The translations under genes were made by a program, and so were the position numbers. Below, one piece after another: positions 43,961 through 52,695 of a stretch of 64,000 nucleotides of DNA. The notes under the pieces were generated by a model. The model saw only the letters and a program-made list of their open reading frames with translations. It did no database searches and had not been told where the DNA came from. Source of the DNA: Mucilaginibacter_A sp965201005 (GTDB taxonomy: Bacteria; Bacteroidota; Bacteroidia; Sphingobacteriales; Sphingobacteriaceae); NCBI RefSeq assembly GCF_965201005.1, contig NZ_OZ241747.1, positions 2,480,001 through 2,544,000 of the forward strand, written 5' to 3'. How positions within the stretch are numbered: the first letter of the stretch is position 1; each line of letters starts with the position of its first letter.

Positions 43961-43992
43961 ACAAAAGCCACTTCGCAAAAGGTGGCTTTTGT
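43961..43992. terminator. Rho-independent terminator after sppA
   Basis: ACAAAAGCCAC and GTGGCTTTTGT form an 11-bp stem with a ~10-base loop, followed by ATTTTTG. A motif copy starts 8 bp further on. Confidence 0.88.
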
Positions 43993-43998
43993 ATTTTT

Positions 43999-44013
43999 GA
44001 TGCTTCTTTTACC
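43999..44013 (+). repeat. Short motif, TC form, in a leader
   Basis: GATGCTTCTTTTACC lies between the sppA terminator and the ATG of the PolX-like gene (44024), so it is in the 5' leader or promoter region of that gene. Confidence 0.8.
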
Positions 44014-44023
44014 CCTGTTTTTT

Positions 44024-45730
44024 ATGGAAAATAAACAAATTTCCCGGCATCTCCGCTTCCTTTCGCAGTTGATGGAGCTGCACGAAGAAAACCCTTTCAA
44101 AATAAAATCCATTGCCAATGCTGCTTTTAAGGCAGATAAACTGCCGTTTCCGCTGGCTGGGAAAACGCTGGCCGAACTGGACAAAATTGATGGTATCGGC
44201 AAAAGCATCGCCGTAAAAATTGAAGAACTGCTGGAAACCGGCACACTGAAAGAAACCGAAAGTTATATAGAAAAAACGCCGGCCGGCATTATTGATATGC
44301 TGCGGATCAAAGGCATCGGCCCGAAAAAAATCGTTATCATCTGGCACGAACTGCACATTGATTCTGTTGGCGAATTGTATTATGCCTGCAACGAAAACCG
44401 GCTGATCGAGGCCAAAGGTTTTGGGTTGAAAACGCAGGAACAGATCAAAAAAACGATTGAGTTTGATATTGCCTCGCAAGGGAAATTTTTGTACGCGCAG
44501 GCGGAAGCGATCGAACATGACTTGCTGCAAAACCTGGATGCTTCTTTTACCGGCATAAAAACAGCATCGGCAGGGCAGTTCCGCCGAAAACTGGAAATTG
44601 TGGACGAACTGGTTGTAGTGATTGCTGCTGAAGATCAGGCAAAATTAATTTCGGCTTTGAATGAAGTTTCTTATCTAAAATTTGATTCTCAAAACGAAAC
44701 TTTCTGGTATGGAAAAACCGAACATGGCATGTTGGTAAAACTGGTTTTTTGTGTCCCGGAGGATTTTGTGAAAACTGTATTTATCGAAACCGGCAACCCG
44801 GAGCATGTGCAAAATGTGTTTTCGAGGATTTCGGATGTAGATTTTCAACCCAAAACCGAAGTAGAAATTTATGAAAAAGCCGGTTTGCCTTTTATCGAAC
44901 CGGAACTGCGGGAAGGGATTTACTGGATAAAAAAAGCATCTGCAGGAAAATTGCCGCAACTGATTACATTTAAAGATTTACGCGGAACGCTGCACAACCA
45001 CAGCACCTGGAGCGATGGCGTGAACACGCTGGAAGAAATGGCTTTATATAGTCGGGATCAACTTAAACTGGAATATTTCGGCATTTGCGATCATAGCAAA
45101 AGTGCGTTTTATGCCAGCGGTTTGAGCATAGAACGCGTTTTGCAGCAAATGGAGGAAGTAGATTCGATCAACAAAAAAATTCAAAATTTTAAGATTTTTA
45201 AAGGGATTGAATCTGATATTTTGAGCGACGGATCGCTGGATTATCCGCAGGAAATACTCGAAAAATTTGATTTTGTGGTGGCTTCTGTACATTCAAATTT
45301 GCGGATGAACGAGGAAAAGGCGATGGAAAGGTTGATTAAAGCTATTGAAAATCAGCACACTACGATCCTCGGCCATCCAACCGGAAGATTACTGCTGAGC
45401 CGGGACGGTTATCCGGTGGATTACACTAAACTTATAGATGCCTGCGCGGCAAATGGTGTGGTGATCGAGATCAATGCCAACCCGCTACGCTTGGACCTGG
45501 ATTGGCGATGGCACCAATATGCGCTGGAAAAAGGCGTTTTTTTGTCCATCAACCCGGATGCGCACCGAACGACTGGTTTGTGGGACATGCACTATGGTAT
45601 CCACGTGGCGCGCAAAGGCGGTTTATCCAGGGCAATGTGCCTGAACGCGTTATCGGGGATGGAAATTGATGCTTTTTTTCAAGCGCAAAAAGACAAAAAT
45701 TTAGTCGGTAAAAGAAGCATTGCACTTTAA
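44024..45730 (+). CDS. PolX-like PHP-domain protein with degenerate polymerase palm
   Basis: A 568-residue protein with family-X DNA polymerase layout. It has an HhH 8-kDa-type domain (about 1-90, DGIGKSIAVKIEELLETG), a second HhH (RIKGIGPKKI), a palm-like region and a C-terminal PHP phosphoesterase. The palm position where PolX has the catalytic D-x-D reads KLEIVDELVVVI, so the second Asp is missing and polymerase activity is unlikely. PHP metal ligands are intact (LHNHSTWSDG, CDHSKSAF, GIESDIL, ASVHSN, ILGHPTGR, NPDAH), which suggests a nuclease role in base excision repair. I prefer ATG 44024 over 43982, because the earlier frame reads through the terminator. Confidence 0.88.
   Translation: MENKQISRHLRFLSQLMELHEENPFKIKSIANAAFKADKLPFPLAGKTLAELDKIDGIGKSIAVKIEELLETGTLKETESYIEKTPAGIIDMLRIKGIGPKKIVIIWHELHIDSVGELYYACNENRLIEAKGFGLKTQEQIKKTIEFDIASQGKFLYAQAEAIEHDLLQNLDASFTGIKTASAGQFRRKLEIVDELVVVIAAEDQAKLISALNEVSYLKFDSQNETFWYGKTEHGMLVKLVFCVPEDFVKTVFIETGNPEHVQNVFSRISDVDFQPKTEVEIYEKAGLPFIEPELREGIYWIKKASAGKLPQLITFKDLRGTLHNHSTWSDGVNTLEEMALYSRDQLKLEYFGICDHSKSAFYASGLSIERVLQQMEEVDSINKKIQNFKIFKGIESDILSDGSLDYPQEILEKFDFVVASVHSNLRMNEEKAMERLIKAIENQHTTILGHPTGRLLLSRDGYPVDYTKLIDACAANGVVIEINANPLRLDLDWRWHQYALEKGVFLSINPDAHRTTGLWDMHYGIHVARKGGLSRAMCLNALSGMEIDAFFQAQKDKNLVGKRSIAL
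44538..44567. repeat. Head-to-head TC and GT motifs inside the PolX-like gene
   Basis: GATGCTTCTTTTA (44537-44549) and TAAAAACAGCATC (44555-44567) face each other across five bases. They form a 13-bp stem whose only two mismatches are the TC/GT dinucleotide. The DNA encodes DASFTGIKTAS in a surface-like segment. Confidence 0.75.
45707..45721 (-). repeat. Short motif, TC form, encoding a protein C-terminus
   Basis: GGTAAAAGAAGCATT encodes the last residues (GKRSIAL) of the PolX-like protein, just before its TAA. Confidence 0.8.
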
Positions 45731-45745
45731 TTATCTCTTTCAAAA

Positions 45746-46741
45746 TTGAAAACCAATTTAAAAAAACCGCTTAAAATCCTGGTCATCCGGCTAAGTTCGA
45801 TGGGCGATGTTATTTATACCACGCCGGTGGTGCGCTGCCTGAAACTGCAATTGCCCGGAGCGGAAATCCATTTTTTAACAAAACCGCTTTTTAAATATAT
45901 TTATGAAGGAAACCCGTATCTGGACAAGCTTCTTTTACTGCATGAAAATTTGAACGATACGATTAATGAGATCAAGGCTGAAAATTATGATTACCTGATT
46001 GATCTGCACAACAACCTGCGCACTTCGATTATCAAGTTTAAAACCGGAATTCCGGCTTCAACCCTAATCAAACATCCTATAAAAAAATGGCTTTATTTGA
46101 AATTGAGGTGGAATCTGCTCCCCGGAAAACATATTGTTGAACAGTATTTGGGAACGGTGCTGTTTTTAGGGGTGAAAAATGATGGCCAGCCGATAAATTA
46201 TTATGTAAAGCAGCCGTATAATCTGGCGGGATTGCTGCCTGTTTCGCACCAAAAAAACTTTGTGGTTTTTATCATCGGCGCAACGCATTTTACCAAACGG
46301 ATGCCAAATGAAAAAGTCATCAGCATCTGCAAGAGAATCGATTTGCCGGTTGTGCTGCTTGGCGGGAAAGACGTGGAGGCGAACGGCGATGAAATTGCTT
46401 CTTTTACAGGCAAAAATATTTACAATGCCTGCGGAAAGATCAGTTTGGACCAATCGGTTTTTATCCTGACGAAAGCCGAAAAAATAATTGGTTTTGATAC
46501 CGGTTTAACGCATATTGCCGAAGCTTTTGCTGTACCGATTGCTTCGGTTTGGGGCAGTACAGTGCCGGAACTGGTAGGCGTTTGGCCGTATCAAACCAAA
46601 AATGCAGAAGTGGTTGGGGTTGATTTATATTGTCGGCCCTGCTCAAAATATGGTTTGGAAAAATGTCCGTTAGGGCATTTTAAATGTATGCACGATATTT
46701 CGGATGAGCAATTGATAAACTTTGCGAACACTTCTTCCTAA
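45746..46741 (+). CDS. Glycosyltransferase family 9 (heptosyltransferase-like)
   Basis: A 331-residue GT-B enzyme of the ADP-heptose--LPS heptosyltransferase family. The N-terminus has ILVIRLSSMGDVIYTTPVVR, and the C-terminal domain has ADP-sugar binding motifs GGKDVEANGDEI, IGFDTGLTHIAEAF and PIASVWGSTVPELVG. A late CRPCSKYGLEKCPLGHFKCM Cys cluster follows, as is common in the family. It likely transfers a sugar to lipopolysaccharide core. No ATG precedes the conserved region, so a TTG at 45746 is the best start. A TC motif at 46395-46408 lies in frame. Confidence 0.87.
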   Translation: MKTNLKKPLKILVIRLSSMGDVIYTTPVVRCLKLQLPGAEIHFLTKPLFKYIYEGNPYLDKLLLLHENLNDTINEIKAENYDYLIDLHNNLRTSIIKFKTGIPASTLIKHPIKKWLYLKLRWNLLPGKHIVEQYLGTVLFLGVKNDGQPINYYVKQPYNLAGLLPVSHQKNFVVFIIGATHFTKRMPNEKVISICKRIDLPVVLLGGKDVEANGDEIASFTGKNIYNACGKISLDQSVFILTKAEKIIGFDTGLTHIAEAFAVPIASVWGSTVPELVGVWPYQTKNAEVVGVDLYCRPCSKYGLEKCPLGHFKCMHDISDEQLINFANTSS

Positions 46742-46762
46742 AGTATCTATTTGAAAAATCAT

Positions 46763-47440
46763 ATGCATAAAAACCGACTTTTTGTAATCCTTGCGTTTAT
46801 GTTTTTAAACTGTACAGCGGAGGCGCAAACCGTAAAGTTTGGGGTTAAAGCAGGTATTAATTTTGCCTCGGTCAGTGCTTACGATAATCCCACAAACTCA
46901 ACTTATCAAAATAAAAGTTACGGTAATTTTAGATTTGGAGGGATTGCAGAGATCAACTGGCATAAACTGGCCATTCAAACAGAGCTGATTTTAGATGGAA
47001 AAGGCGGTATTGATACTTATATCAACCCGGAAAACAGCACCAACAGGCGTAAAAACACGCGCTTATGTTACCTGGAAACCCCAATCGTTTTTTTGTATAA
47101 AATCCCTACTAAAACCGGCACCTTACTTTTTGGCGGAGGCCCTTATGCCGCTTATGGCATCAGCGGAAAATATTCGTTGTCGGGTATTGTTTTTGATTCT
47201 GCGATTGATGGCAGCAATCAGGTTGTGTTTGGGAATAATGAAAACAGCGACTATAAACGCACCGATTACGGTTTAAATTTGAGGGCAGAAATCCGGCTTT
47301 TGCATGGCATTGGTTTTGGTATAAATTACGAATATGGCTTACGAAACATCGCCACGCCCAGTGTTTACGATGATATAGATATCAAAACGCGCAACAAAGT
47401 TCTCGGGATTGCTGTTTCCTATCTGTTCAATAATCATTAA
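46763..47440 (+). CDS. Outer-membrane beta-barrel protein (PorT-like)
   Basis: A 225-residue exported protein. Its signal peptide ends near CTAEAQ, and an eight-stranded barrel of the outer-membrane beta-barrel/PorT family follows, with alternating aromatic strands starting at FGVKAGINFASVS. The exact role is unknown. I start at ATG 46763; a TTG at 46751 is in frame. The stop at 47438-47440 abuts the motif at 47439-47453 and is 14 bp before sixA. Confidence 0.82.
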   Translation: MHKNRLFVILAFMFLNCTAEAQTVKFGVKAGINFASVSAYDNPTNSTYQNKSYGNFRFGGIAEINWHKLAIQTELILDGKGGIDTYINPENSTNRRKNTRLCYLETPIVFLYKIPTKTGTLLFGGGPYAAYGISGKYSLSGIVFDSAIDGSNQVVFGNNENSDYKRTDYGLNLRAEIRLLHGIGFGINYEYGLRNIATPSVYDDIDIKTRNKVLGIAVSYLFNNH

Positions 47441-47453
47441 TGCTTCTTTTACC
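47439..47453 (+). repeat. Short motif, TC form, between stop and start codons
   Basis: AATGCTTCTTTTACC exactly fills the junction: it begins within the TAA stop of the barrel gene and ends one base before the sixA ATG at 47455. Confidence 0.85.
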
Positions 47454-47454
47454 T

Positions 47455-47928
47455 ATGAAAAAATTGATCTTGATCCGCCACGGTGAGGCTATACCGAAAA
47501 CAACTCCAATTGAAGATTTTGACCGTGATTTAACCGACACCGGCAAACAACAATCGGCACAAATGGCCGCCAGACTATTGAACAGTATCCCTACACCAAA
47601 TATGTTTGTCAGCAGTCCGGCCATTCGGGCTTTAAACACAGCACATATTTTTGCCGCTACTTTTGGTTTTGATGAACCGGTCATCAACCCCAAAATATAC
47701 GAAGCCGATGCAGAAACATTGTTAAAAATAGTTAACCAGCTGAATAATGATTTTGAACAGGTTTGTTTAACAGGCCACAATCCGGGTATTAGCAACCTGT
47801 TGTATTATTTAACCGGAAAAATTACCACCATGGCCACAAGTGCTTGGGCTGAAATTGAACTGAATGCAGAAAACTGGGCCAAAGTAAGTATCGGAACAGG
47901 AACTTTATTACAGTATCAGCAGCCTTGA
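47455..47928 (+). CDS. sixA: Phosphohistidine phosphatase SixA
   Basis: A 157-residue histidine-phosphatase-superfamily protein. The catalytic RHG motif is in LILIRHGEA, with SSPAIRALNT and the second His in CLTGHNPGIS. SixA removes phosphate from His residues of phosphorelay Hpt domains. A stand-alone Hpt protein is encoded at 41.2-41.6 kb, which makes a functional link possible but unproven. Start chosen at the ATG just before the conserved strand. Confidence 0.92.
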   Translation: MKKLILIRHGEAIPKTTPIEDFDRDLTDTGKQQSAQMAARLLNSIPTPNMFVSSPAIRALNTAHIFAATFGFDEPVINPKIYEADAETLLKIVNQLNNDFEQVCLTGHNPGISNLLYYLTGKITTMATSAWAEIELNAENWAKVSIGTGTLLQYQQP

Positions 47929-47933
47929 ACACA

Positions 47934-49028
47934 TCAGGTCAAGCTATAAGATTTTCCGGGTAAAGAACGTACCAAGCCCTGCATTTCAAGGTTTAACAGG
48001 TTCATGGCCAGAATACTGACCGGTAAATTAGTTTTTAAAGACAGGTCATCAATCCCTGTTTGCCCAGCGGATTTCAACATTTCAAAAATTTGTTTTTCTT
48101 CGGAAGACAAATCCAACGGAAACAATAATTGTTGTTTTTTGACGGGCAAAACCTGATCCAGCCAGCCCATTTGTTCGGCCAGATCTGCATAACTGGTCAG
48201 CAAACCGGCTTTGTTAAACCGGATCAAAAAATTGCAGCCTTCCGAAAACTCGTCCCCTATCCTGCCGGGGAAAGTAAAAACATCGCGGTTGTAAGAATTG
48301 GCAATTTCCGCAGTAATCAATGCGCCGCCTTTTAAGCTGGCCTCCACTACAATTGTGGCATCGGCCATACCGGCAACCACACGGTTTCTTCTGGGGAAAT
48401 TTTCCCGGTCAGGATTGGTTTGCGAAGGAAACTCGGTAAGCAAACCACCGTTTTCCAACATTTTTTCGGCCGTATTACGATGTACCGCAGGATACAGCCG
48501 GTCCAAGCCATGGCCCAAAATCCCGACGGTTGCAACTTGTTGTTTTAAACAGGCTTTGTGCGCACAAATATCAATACCGTAAGCCATGCCGCTAATTACA
48601 GTTACCTCGTAATTTTTAAGTGAATCCACCAGTTCTTCGCACAATTGTCGGCCATAATTAGTTGCTTTTCGCGTGCCAACTATGCTGATGATCCGCTTCT
48701 GGTTTAAATCTGCATTGCCTTGATAATACAACATCATTGGCGAATCCACACAGGATTTTAATCTCTTGGGATAAGCAGCATCTGTAAAAAATATTGCTTT
48801 AACGTGGTTTTTCCGGATAAATTCAAGTTCTGTTTCGGCGCGTTTATGGCAATCGGCATTTAAAATTGAAGCTGCCATTTTTGGGCCGATGCCGGGGATT
48901 TGCAATAATTTGTGGCGGGAAGTTTTAAAAATCTGTTCGGCACTTCCGCAGTAACTGATCAGGTTTTTGGCAAGCACATCTCCGATTCCGGGCACAAAAG
49001 TTAAGGCAAGCTGATCTAAAAGAGACAT
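47934..49028 (-). CDS. dprA: DNA-processing protein DprA
   Basis: A 364-residue DprA/Smf. N-terminal HhH segments (VPGIGDVLAKNLI, IPGIGPKMAASIL) precede the Rossmann-like DprA core with GTRKATNYG, VISGMAYGID, GHGLDRLYP and FPRRNRVVAG. A winged-helix DML1-like domain lies at the end. DprA loads RecA on incoming single strands during natural transformation. It is widespread even in non-competent species, so its presence next to a DUS-like repeat is suggestive only. A GT motif (49074-49084) lies just upstream. Confidence 0.95.
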   Translation of the reverse strand: MSLLDQLALTFVPGIGDVLAKNLISYCGSAEQIFKTSRHKLLQIPGIGPKMAASILNADCHKRAETELEFIRKNHVKAIFFTDAAYPKRLKSCVDSPMMLYYQGNADLNQKRIISIVGTRKATNYGRQLCEELVDSLKNYEVTVISGMAYGIDICAHKACLKQQVATVGILGHGLDRLYPAVHRNTAEKMLENGGLLTEFPSQTNPDRENFPRRNRVVAGMADATIVVEASLKGGALITAEIANSYNRDVFTFPGRIGDEFSEGCNFLIRFNKAGLLTSYADLAEQMGWLDQVLPVKKQQLLFPLDLSSEEKQIFEMLKSAGQTGIDDLSLKTNLPVSILAMNLLNLEMQGLVRSLPGKSYSLT

Positions 49029-49073
49029 AAATAATTTCTTCTAAATTAAGAAAATTATTTACAAATCAACCAA

Positions 49074-49084
49074 TACTGTTTTTA
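49074..49084 (+). repeat. Short motif, GT form
   Basis: AATACTGTTTTTAC followed by AATATAAATTTTG lies in the 75-bp gap between rsmG and dprA. It shows the shared right-hand flank of the motif family. Confidence 0.65.
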
Positions 49085-49103
49085 CAATATAAATTTTGTG
49101 TGA

Positions 49104-49730
49104 TCAAATGGTTATGTAGATCACATTTTTGGTTTCAAAAAAAGCTCCGGTAAAAAAATCACTTAATAAAAATTCCTTCACATCTAAGCCGGATTCGGCA
49201 ATTTCCTGAGTCAGATCGCCGCCTTTCAAATATAAAATCCCGTTTTTAAGCTGATTTTTGGATTGCTTATTAAATTTGTTTTTCACCCAGGGATAAAAGT
49301 CCTTTAATTGTGTGACCGCTCGGGAAACCACAAAATCAAATTTTTCGTCAATATCTTCTGCACGGGCATGTGTGGCTTTTACATTTTGCAAACCTAAACG
49401 CTGCGATACTTCTTTTACCACCTTTATTTTCTTGCCGATGGAATCGACCAGATGAAACCGGGTTGCGGGAAACAATATGGCTAAAGGAATGCCTGGAAAA
49501 CCGCCGCCGGTGCCTACGTCCAACACTTTTTCGTCGGGCAAAAAAGAAATGATTTTGGCGATACCGAGTGAGTGCAATACGTGGCGTTCGTATAGCAGGT
49601 CAATATCTTTACGTGAAATAACGTTGATCTGTTCGTTCCAGAACCTGTACAATTGCTGTAACTGCTTAAATTGATCCTGCTGCTGCGATGTTAAATCCGG
49701 GAAATACTTCAGCAAAAAATCAGAAGTCAC
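49104..49730 (-). CDS. rsmG: 16S rRNA (guanine(527)-N7)-methyltransferase
   Basis: A 208-residue SAM-dependent methyltransferase modifying G527 of 16S rRNA. The SAM motif VLDVGTGGGFPGIPLAI is perfect, with FDFVVSRAV and WEQINVISRKD-type N-terminal residues (WNEQINVISRKD). Its start overlaps the end of the sigma factor gene by 11 bp. A near-motif (49407-49417, TACTTCTTTTA) lies in frame. Confidence 0.96.
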   Translation of the reverse strand: MTSDFLLKYFPDLTSQQQDQFKQLQQLYRFWNEQINVISRKDIDLLYERHVLHSLGIAKIISFLPDEKVLDVGTGGGFPGIPLAILFPATRFHLVDSIGKKIKVVKEVSQRLGLQNVKATHARAEDIDEKFDFVVSRAVTQLKDFYPWVKNKFNKQSKNQLKNGILYLKGGDLTQEIAESGLDVKEFLLSDFFTGAFFETKNVIYITI

Positions 49731-50334
49731 TGTTTACGTCTTTTTTTCTTCTGTTCAGCACGTTAGACAATAAATCCCTCGCCCTGAATAATTGTGCCTT
49801 AACAGTGCCCAGCGGTAAATCCAGTGCTTTGGCAATTTCATCGTAGGAAAGTTCTTCAAAATAACGAAGCATAATCAGGTTGCGGTAACGTTGCGGCAAG
49901 CCTTCAACAATCAGCTTTAACTCCTGCGCCTGCTGTTTTTTGATCGATGATTCTTCCGGGTTCAGCATATCTGATTTAATTTGCAGCGGCTGGTTGTTTC
50001 CTTCTTCATCCACCAAACGATCAATAGAAAGCGTGTTCAGCTTTTTTTTACGGATAAAATCGATACAATTATTGGTTGCAATACGGAAAAGCCAGGTGCT
50101 AAAAGCAAATTCCGGCTGGTATTTATCCAGTTTCTGGAAGGCTTTGCCAAAGGTTTCAACGGTTAAATCCTGCGCATCGTCTTTATTGTTGACCATCTTG
50201 AGCACCATAAAATAGATGGATTCTTTATAACGCTGCATCAAATCGGCATAAGCTTTCTGCTCGCCTTTCCTGGCACGCACCACCAGGTTAAAATCGTTTT
50301 TTGCGTTTTCAGAAAAGTTAACGTTTATTTCCAT
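49720..50334 (-). CDS. ECF RNA polymerase sigma factor
   Basis: A 204-residue sigma-70 factor related to SigW/RpoE. Region 2 shows YADLMQRYKESIYFMVLKMVNN, DAQDLTVETFGKAF and FSTWLFRIATNNCIDFIRKKK. Region 4 shows LPQRYRNLIMLRYFEELSYDEIAKAL followed by LGTVKAQLFRARD. No adjacent anti-sigma gene is present, in contrast to the FecR-linked factor at 17 kb. I start at ATG 50334, 10 bp inside the end of the glycosyltransferase gene, so the GT2-sigma-rsmG genes are translationally linked. Confidence 0.93.
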   Translation of the reverse strand: MEINVNFSENAKNDFNLVVRARKGEQKAYADLMQRYKESIYFMVLKMVNNKDDAQDLTVETFGKAFQKLDKYQPEFAFSTWLFRIATNNCIDFIRKKKLNTLSIDRLVDEEGNNQPLQIKSDMLNPEESSIKKQQAQELKLIVEGLPQRYRNLIMLRYFEELSYDEIAKALDLPLGTVKAQLFRARDLLSNVLNRRKKDVNSDF

Positions 50335-51488
50335 CTCAGATTTTTTGTAACCAATCCAACCATCCCGAACACGTTGAGGTATAAATAATAAAACAGATCC
50401 AAGAATGGGAATTTCCATATCAGATCGGCGGCGTCCAGCTTTTTAAAAATTGCCTGGTAAAAGAAGCATTGTAACATCAGCCTGAAAACGTACAAACCTG
50501 CAACTATTACCGGTTCAATTTTAAGGCAAAGCAACACTACTAACAAGGTAAAAAAAATAAACCCGCTCAACGCATCTAAAGTAAGCAATATACGGTTTTT
50601 TCTTTTGTAATATTTCCCAACGCCCATATGCCGCTTTTTCTGCCGGTAATAAGCGCGTAAACTTGTTTTTGTTTCGCTGAAAGTATAGGCACCGGGCTGG
50701 ATTTGCACTGCCGTGTTAAGCCGGTTTGCGTTTTGATTAACAAACAAATCATCATCGCCAGACAGCAGGTGCATGTGTGCCGCAAAACCCTTCGCCCCAA
50801 AAAACAACGATTTGGTGTAGGCTAAATTTCGGCCAACGCCCATGTAGGGTTTATTGTTTAAGGCTGAAGACAGGTAACTGATTGCTGTTTTTACGGTCTC
50901 AAATCTGACAAATGTATTTAAAAACCCGGAAGTTTTTTGGTAGGGTGAATAACCCAGCACCAGTTCTTTACCGGCTGTAAAACCATGCTGCATCAAACGC
51001 ACCCACTGATCTGATGCGGGCCTGCAATCTGCATCCGTAAGCAGTAAATATTCGTTTTTTGCGGCTTTAATGCCCATCGTCAAAGCAAATTTTTTCCCTG
51101 TTTTAAAATGCCGACTTTCGGTAACGGTTACTATTTTAAGGTTCGGGTACTCGGTTTTGAAATGATCAAGGATATGTGGAGAACTGTCCCCCGAGCAATC
51201 GTTCACCACAACTACTTCAAAATCCGGATAATCCTGATTCAGGATAAATGGTAGGTTTTGCTGCAGGTTTTCAGTTTCATTACGCGCACAGATTACAACA
51301 GAAACCGGCAAAACCTGATCAGATAATACTGTTTTTATGCCTACTTTTTTAAAAGACAAATTTTGCGAAACCAGGAAATAAAGCTGGATGATAAAACAAA
51401 GCAAAAACAGTGCGAGCAGAATATGGGGTAATGGTACTTCCAAAACAAAAATTTTTCGGAAGGCAAATTTCTTAAAAAGAAACCGCAT
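50325..51488 (-). CDS. Membrane glycosyltransferase family 2
   Basis: A 387-residue processive-type GT2. An N-terminal membrane helix lies at about residues 20-42, and a GT-A domain has VVICARNETENL, VVVNDCSGDSS, LTDADCRP (D-x-D) and SGDDDLFVNQ. C-terminal membrane helices follow. It probably builds a surface polysaccharide or glycolipid. I use ATG 51488 in preference to TTG 51521. A TC motif (50456-50469) lies in frame and encodes residues near the C-terminal QCFFYQAIF, and GT motifs are at 50883 and 51327. Confidence 0.88.
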   Translation of the reverse strand: MRFLFKKFAFRKIFVLEVPLPHILLALFLLCFIIQLYFLVSQNLSFKKVGIKTVLSDQVLPVSVVICARNETENLQQNLPFILNQDYPDFEVVVVNDCSGDSSPHILDHFKTEYPNLKIVTVTESRHFKTGKKFALTMGIKAAKNEYLLLTDADCRPASDQWVRLMQHGFTAGKELVLGYSPYQKTSGFLNTFVRFETVKTAISYLSSALNNKPYMGVGRNLAYTKSLFFGAKGFAAHMHLLSGDDDLFVNQNANRLNTAVQIQPGAYTFSETKTSLRAYYRQKKRHMGVGKYYKRKNRILLTLDALSGFIFFTLLVVLLCLKIEPVIVAGLYVFRLMLQCFFYQAIFKKLDAADLIWKFPFLDLFYYLYLNVFGMVGLVTKNLRWK

Positions 51489-51536
51489 TACCGTACTTAC
51501 CTGCAATAAATCGAAAAGCAAAACGCTTTTATTTGC

Positions 51537-51544
51537 TATTTTTG
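51537..51544 (+). promoter_or_regulatory. Candidate -7 box for tgt
   Basis: TATTTTTG is a perfect TAnnTTTG element 21 bp before the tgt ATG, in the short gap from the divergent GT2 gene. Confidence 0.5.
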
Positions 51545-51564
51545 CTGTAAAAAGAGGTGTATAA

Positions 51565-52695
51565 ATGAAGTTTCAACACATTGCCCAGGATCCGTTTTCT
51601 AAAGCCCGGGCAGGGGAAATTACAACAGGTCATGGCGTTGTCCAAACACCTATATTTATGCCGGTGGGCACGGCCGGTACGGTAAAAGCGGTGCACCAGC
51701 GCGAACTTTCGGATGATGTTAAAGCGCAGATCATCCTCGGCAACACTTATCATTTGTACCTGCGGCCGGGTTTAAATACGTTAGAACAGGCTGGCGGTTT
51801 GCATAAATTTATCAATTGGGACAAGCCGATTTTGACGGATAGCGGAGGTTATCAGGTTTATTCATTAACCGAAGTACGGAAAATCAAGGAAGACGGCGTT
51901 ACTTTCCGCTCGCATATCGATGGCTCCAAACATTTGTTCACGCCCGAAAACGTAATGGACACGCAGCGCACTATCGGTGCCGATATTATTATGGCTTTTG
52001 ATGAATGCACGCCTTATCCCTGCGAATATGGCTATGCGCGCCGTTCTATCGACATGACGCACCGCTGGCTGAAACGCTGCTGCGACCGCTTTGATCAAAC
52101 TGAACCTAAATATGGTTATCCGCAAACACTTTTTCCTATCGTCCAGGGTTCAGTTTACAAAGATTTGCGGGAGAAATCTGCAGAAGTAATTGCTTCGTTC
52201 GAGCGGGAAGGAAATGCCATCGGCGGCCTTTCTGTAGGCGAGCCGGCGGAGGAAATGTATGCCATGACAGAGGTAGTCTGCAACATTTTACCTCAGCATA
52301 AACCACGCTATCTGATGGGTGTTGGGACACCGGTAAACCTGTTGGAAAACATTGCTTTGGGCATCGATATGTTTGATTGCGTGATGCCTACACGCAACGG
52401 CCGCAACGGAATGCTTTTTACACGAAACGGCATTATCAACATTAAAAATGAAAGATGGAAAAACGATTTTTCAATGATTGATGCCGAAAGTGATTTGTTT
52501 GCAGATCAGCATTATTCTAAGGGTTATTTGCGCCATTTAATCCATTCCGGAGAGATGCTTGGCGCACAGATTGCCACGCTCCACAATCTGCATTTCTATT
52601 TATGGCTGGTAAAAACAGCACGCGAAAAAATTATCGAAGGTACTTTTTACAGCTGGAAAGAAAATATGGTAAAAACACTTGCCCAACGTTTATAA
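51565..52695 (+). CDS. tgt: Queuine tRNA-ribosyltransferase
   Basis: A 376-residue TGT exchanging guanine-34 for a queuine precursor in GUN-anticodon tRNAs. The substrate pocket (LTDSGGYQVYSLTEVRKI) and nucleophile Asp (DMFDCVMPTRNGRNG) are intact. The C-terminal zinc site of E. coli TGT, C-x-C-x2-C...H, is not conserved: the aligned stretch reads DAESDLFADQHYSKGYLRHL and has no Cys, though HNLHFY remains. The gene overlaps the LptF/G gene by one base (TAATG). Confidence 0.94.
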   Translation: MKFQHIAQDPFSKARAGEITTGHGVVQTPIFMPVGTAGTVKAVHQRELSDDVKAQIILGNTYHLYLRPGLNTLEQAGGLHKFINWDKPILTDSGGYQVYSLTEVRKIKEDGVTFRSHIDGSKHLFTPENVMDTQRTIGADIIMAFDECTPYPCEYGYARRSIDMTHRWLKRCCDRFDQTEPKYGYPQTLFPIVQGSVYKDLREKSAEVIASFEREGNAIGGLSVGEPAEEMYAMTEVVCNILPQHKPRYLMGVGTPVNLLENIALGIDMFDCVMPTRNGRNGMLFTRNGIINIKNERWKNDFSMIDAESDLFADQHYSKGYLRHLIHSGEMLGAQIATLHNLHFYLWLVKTAREKIIEGTFYSWKENMVKTLAQRL

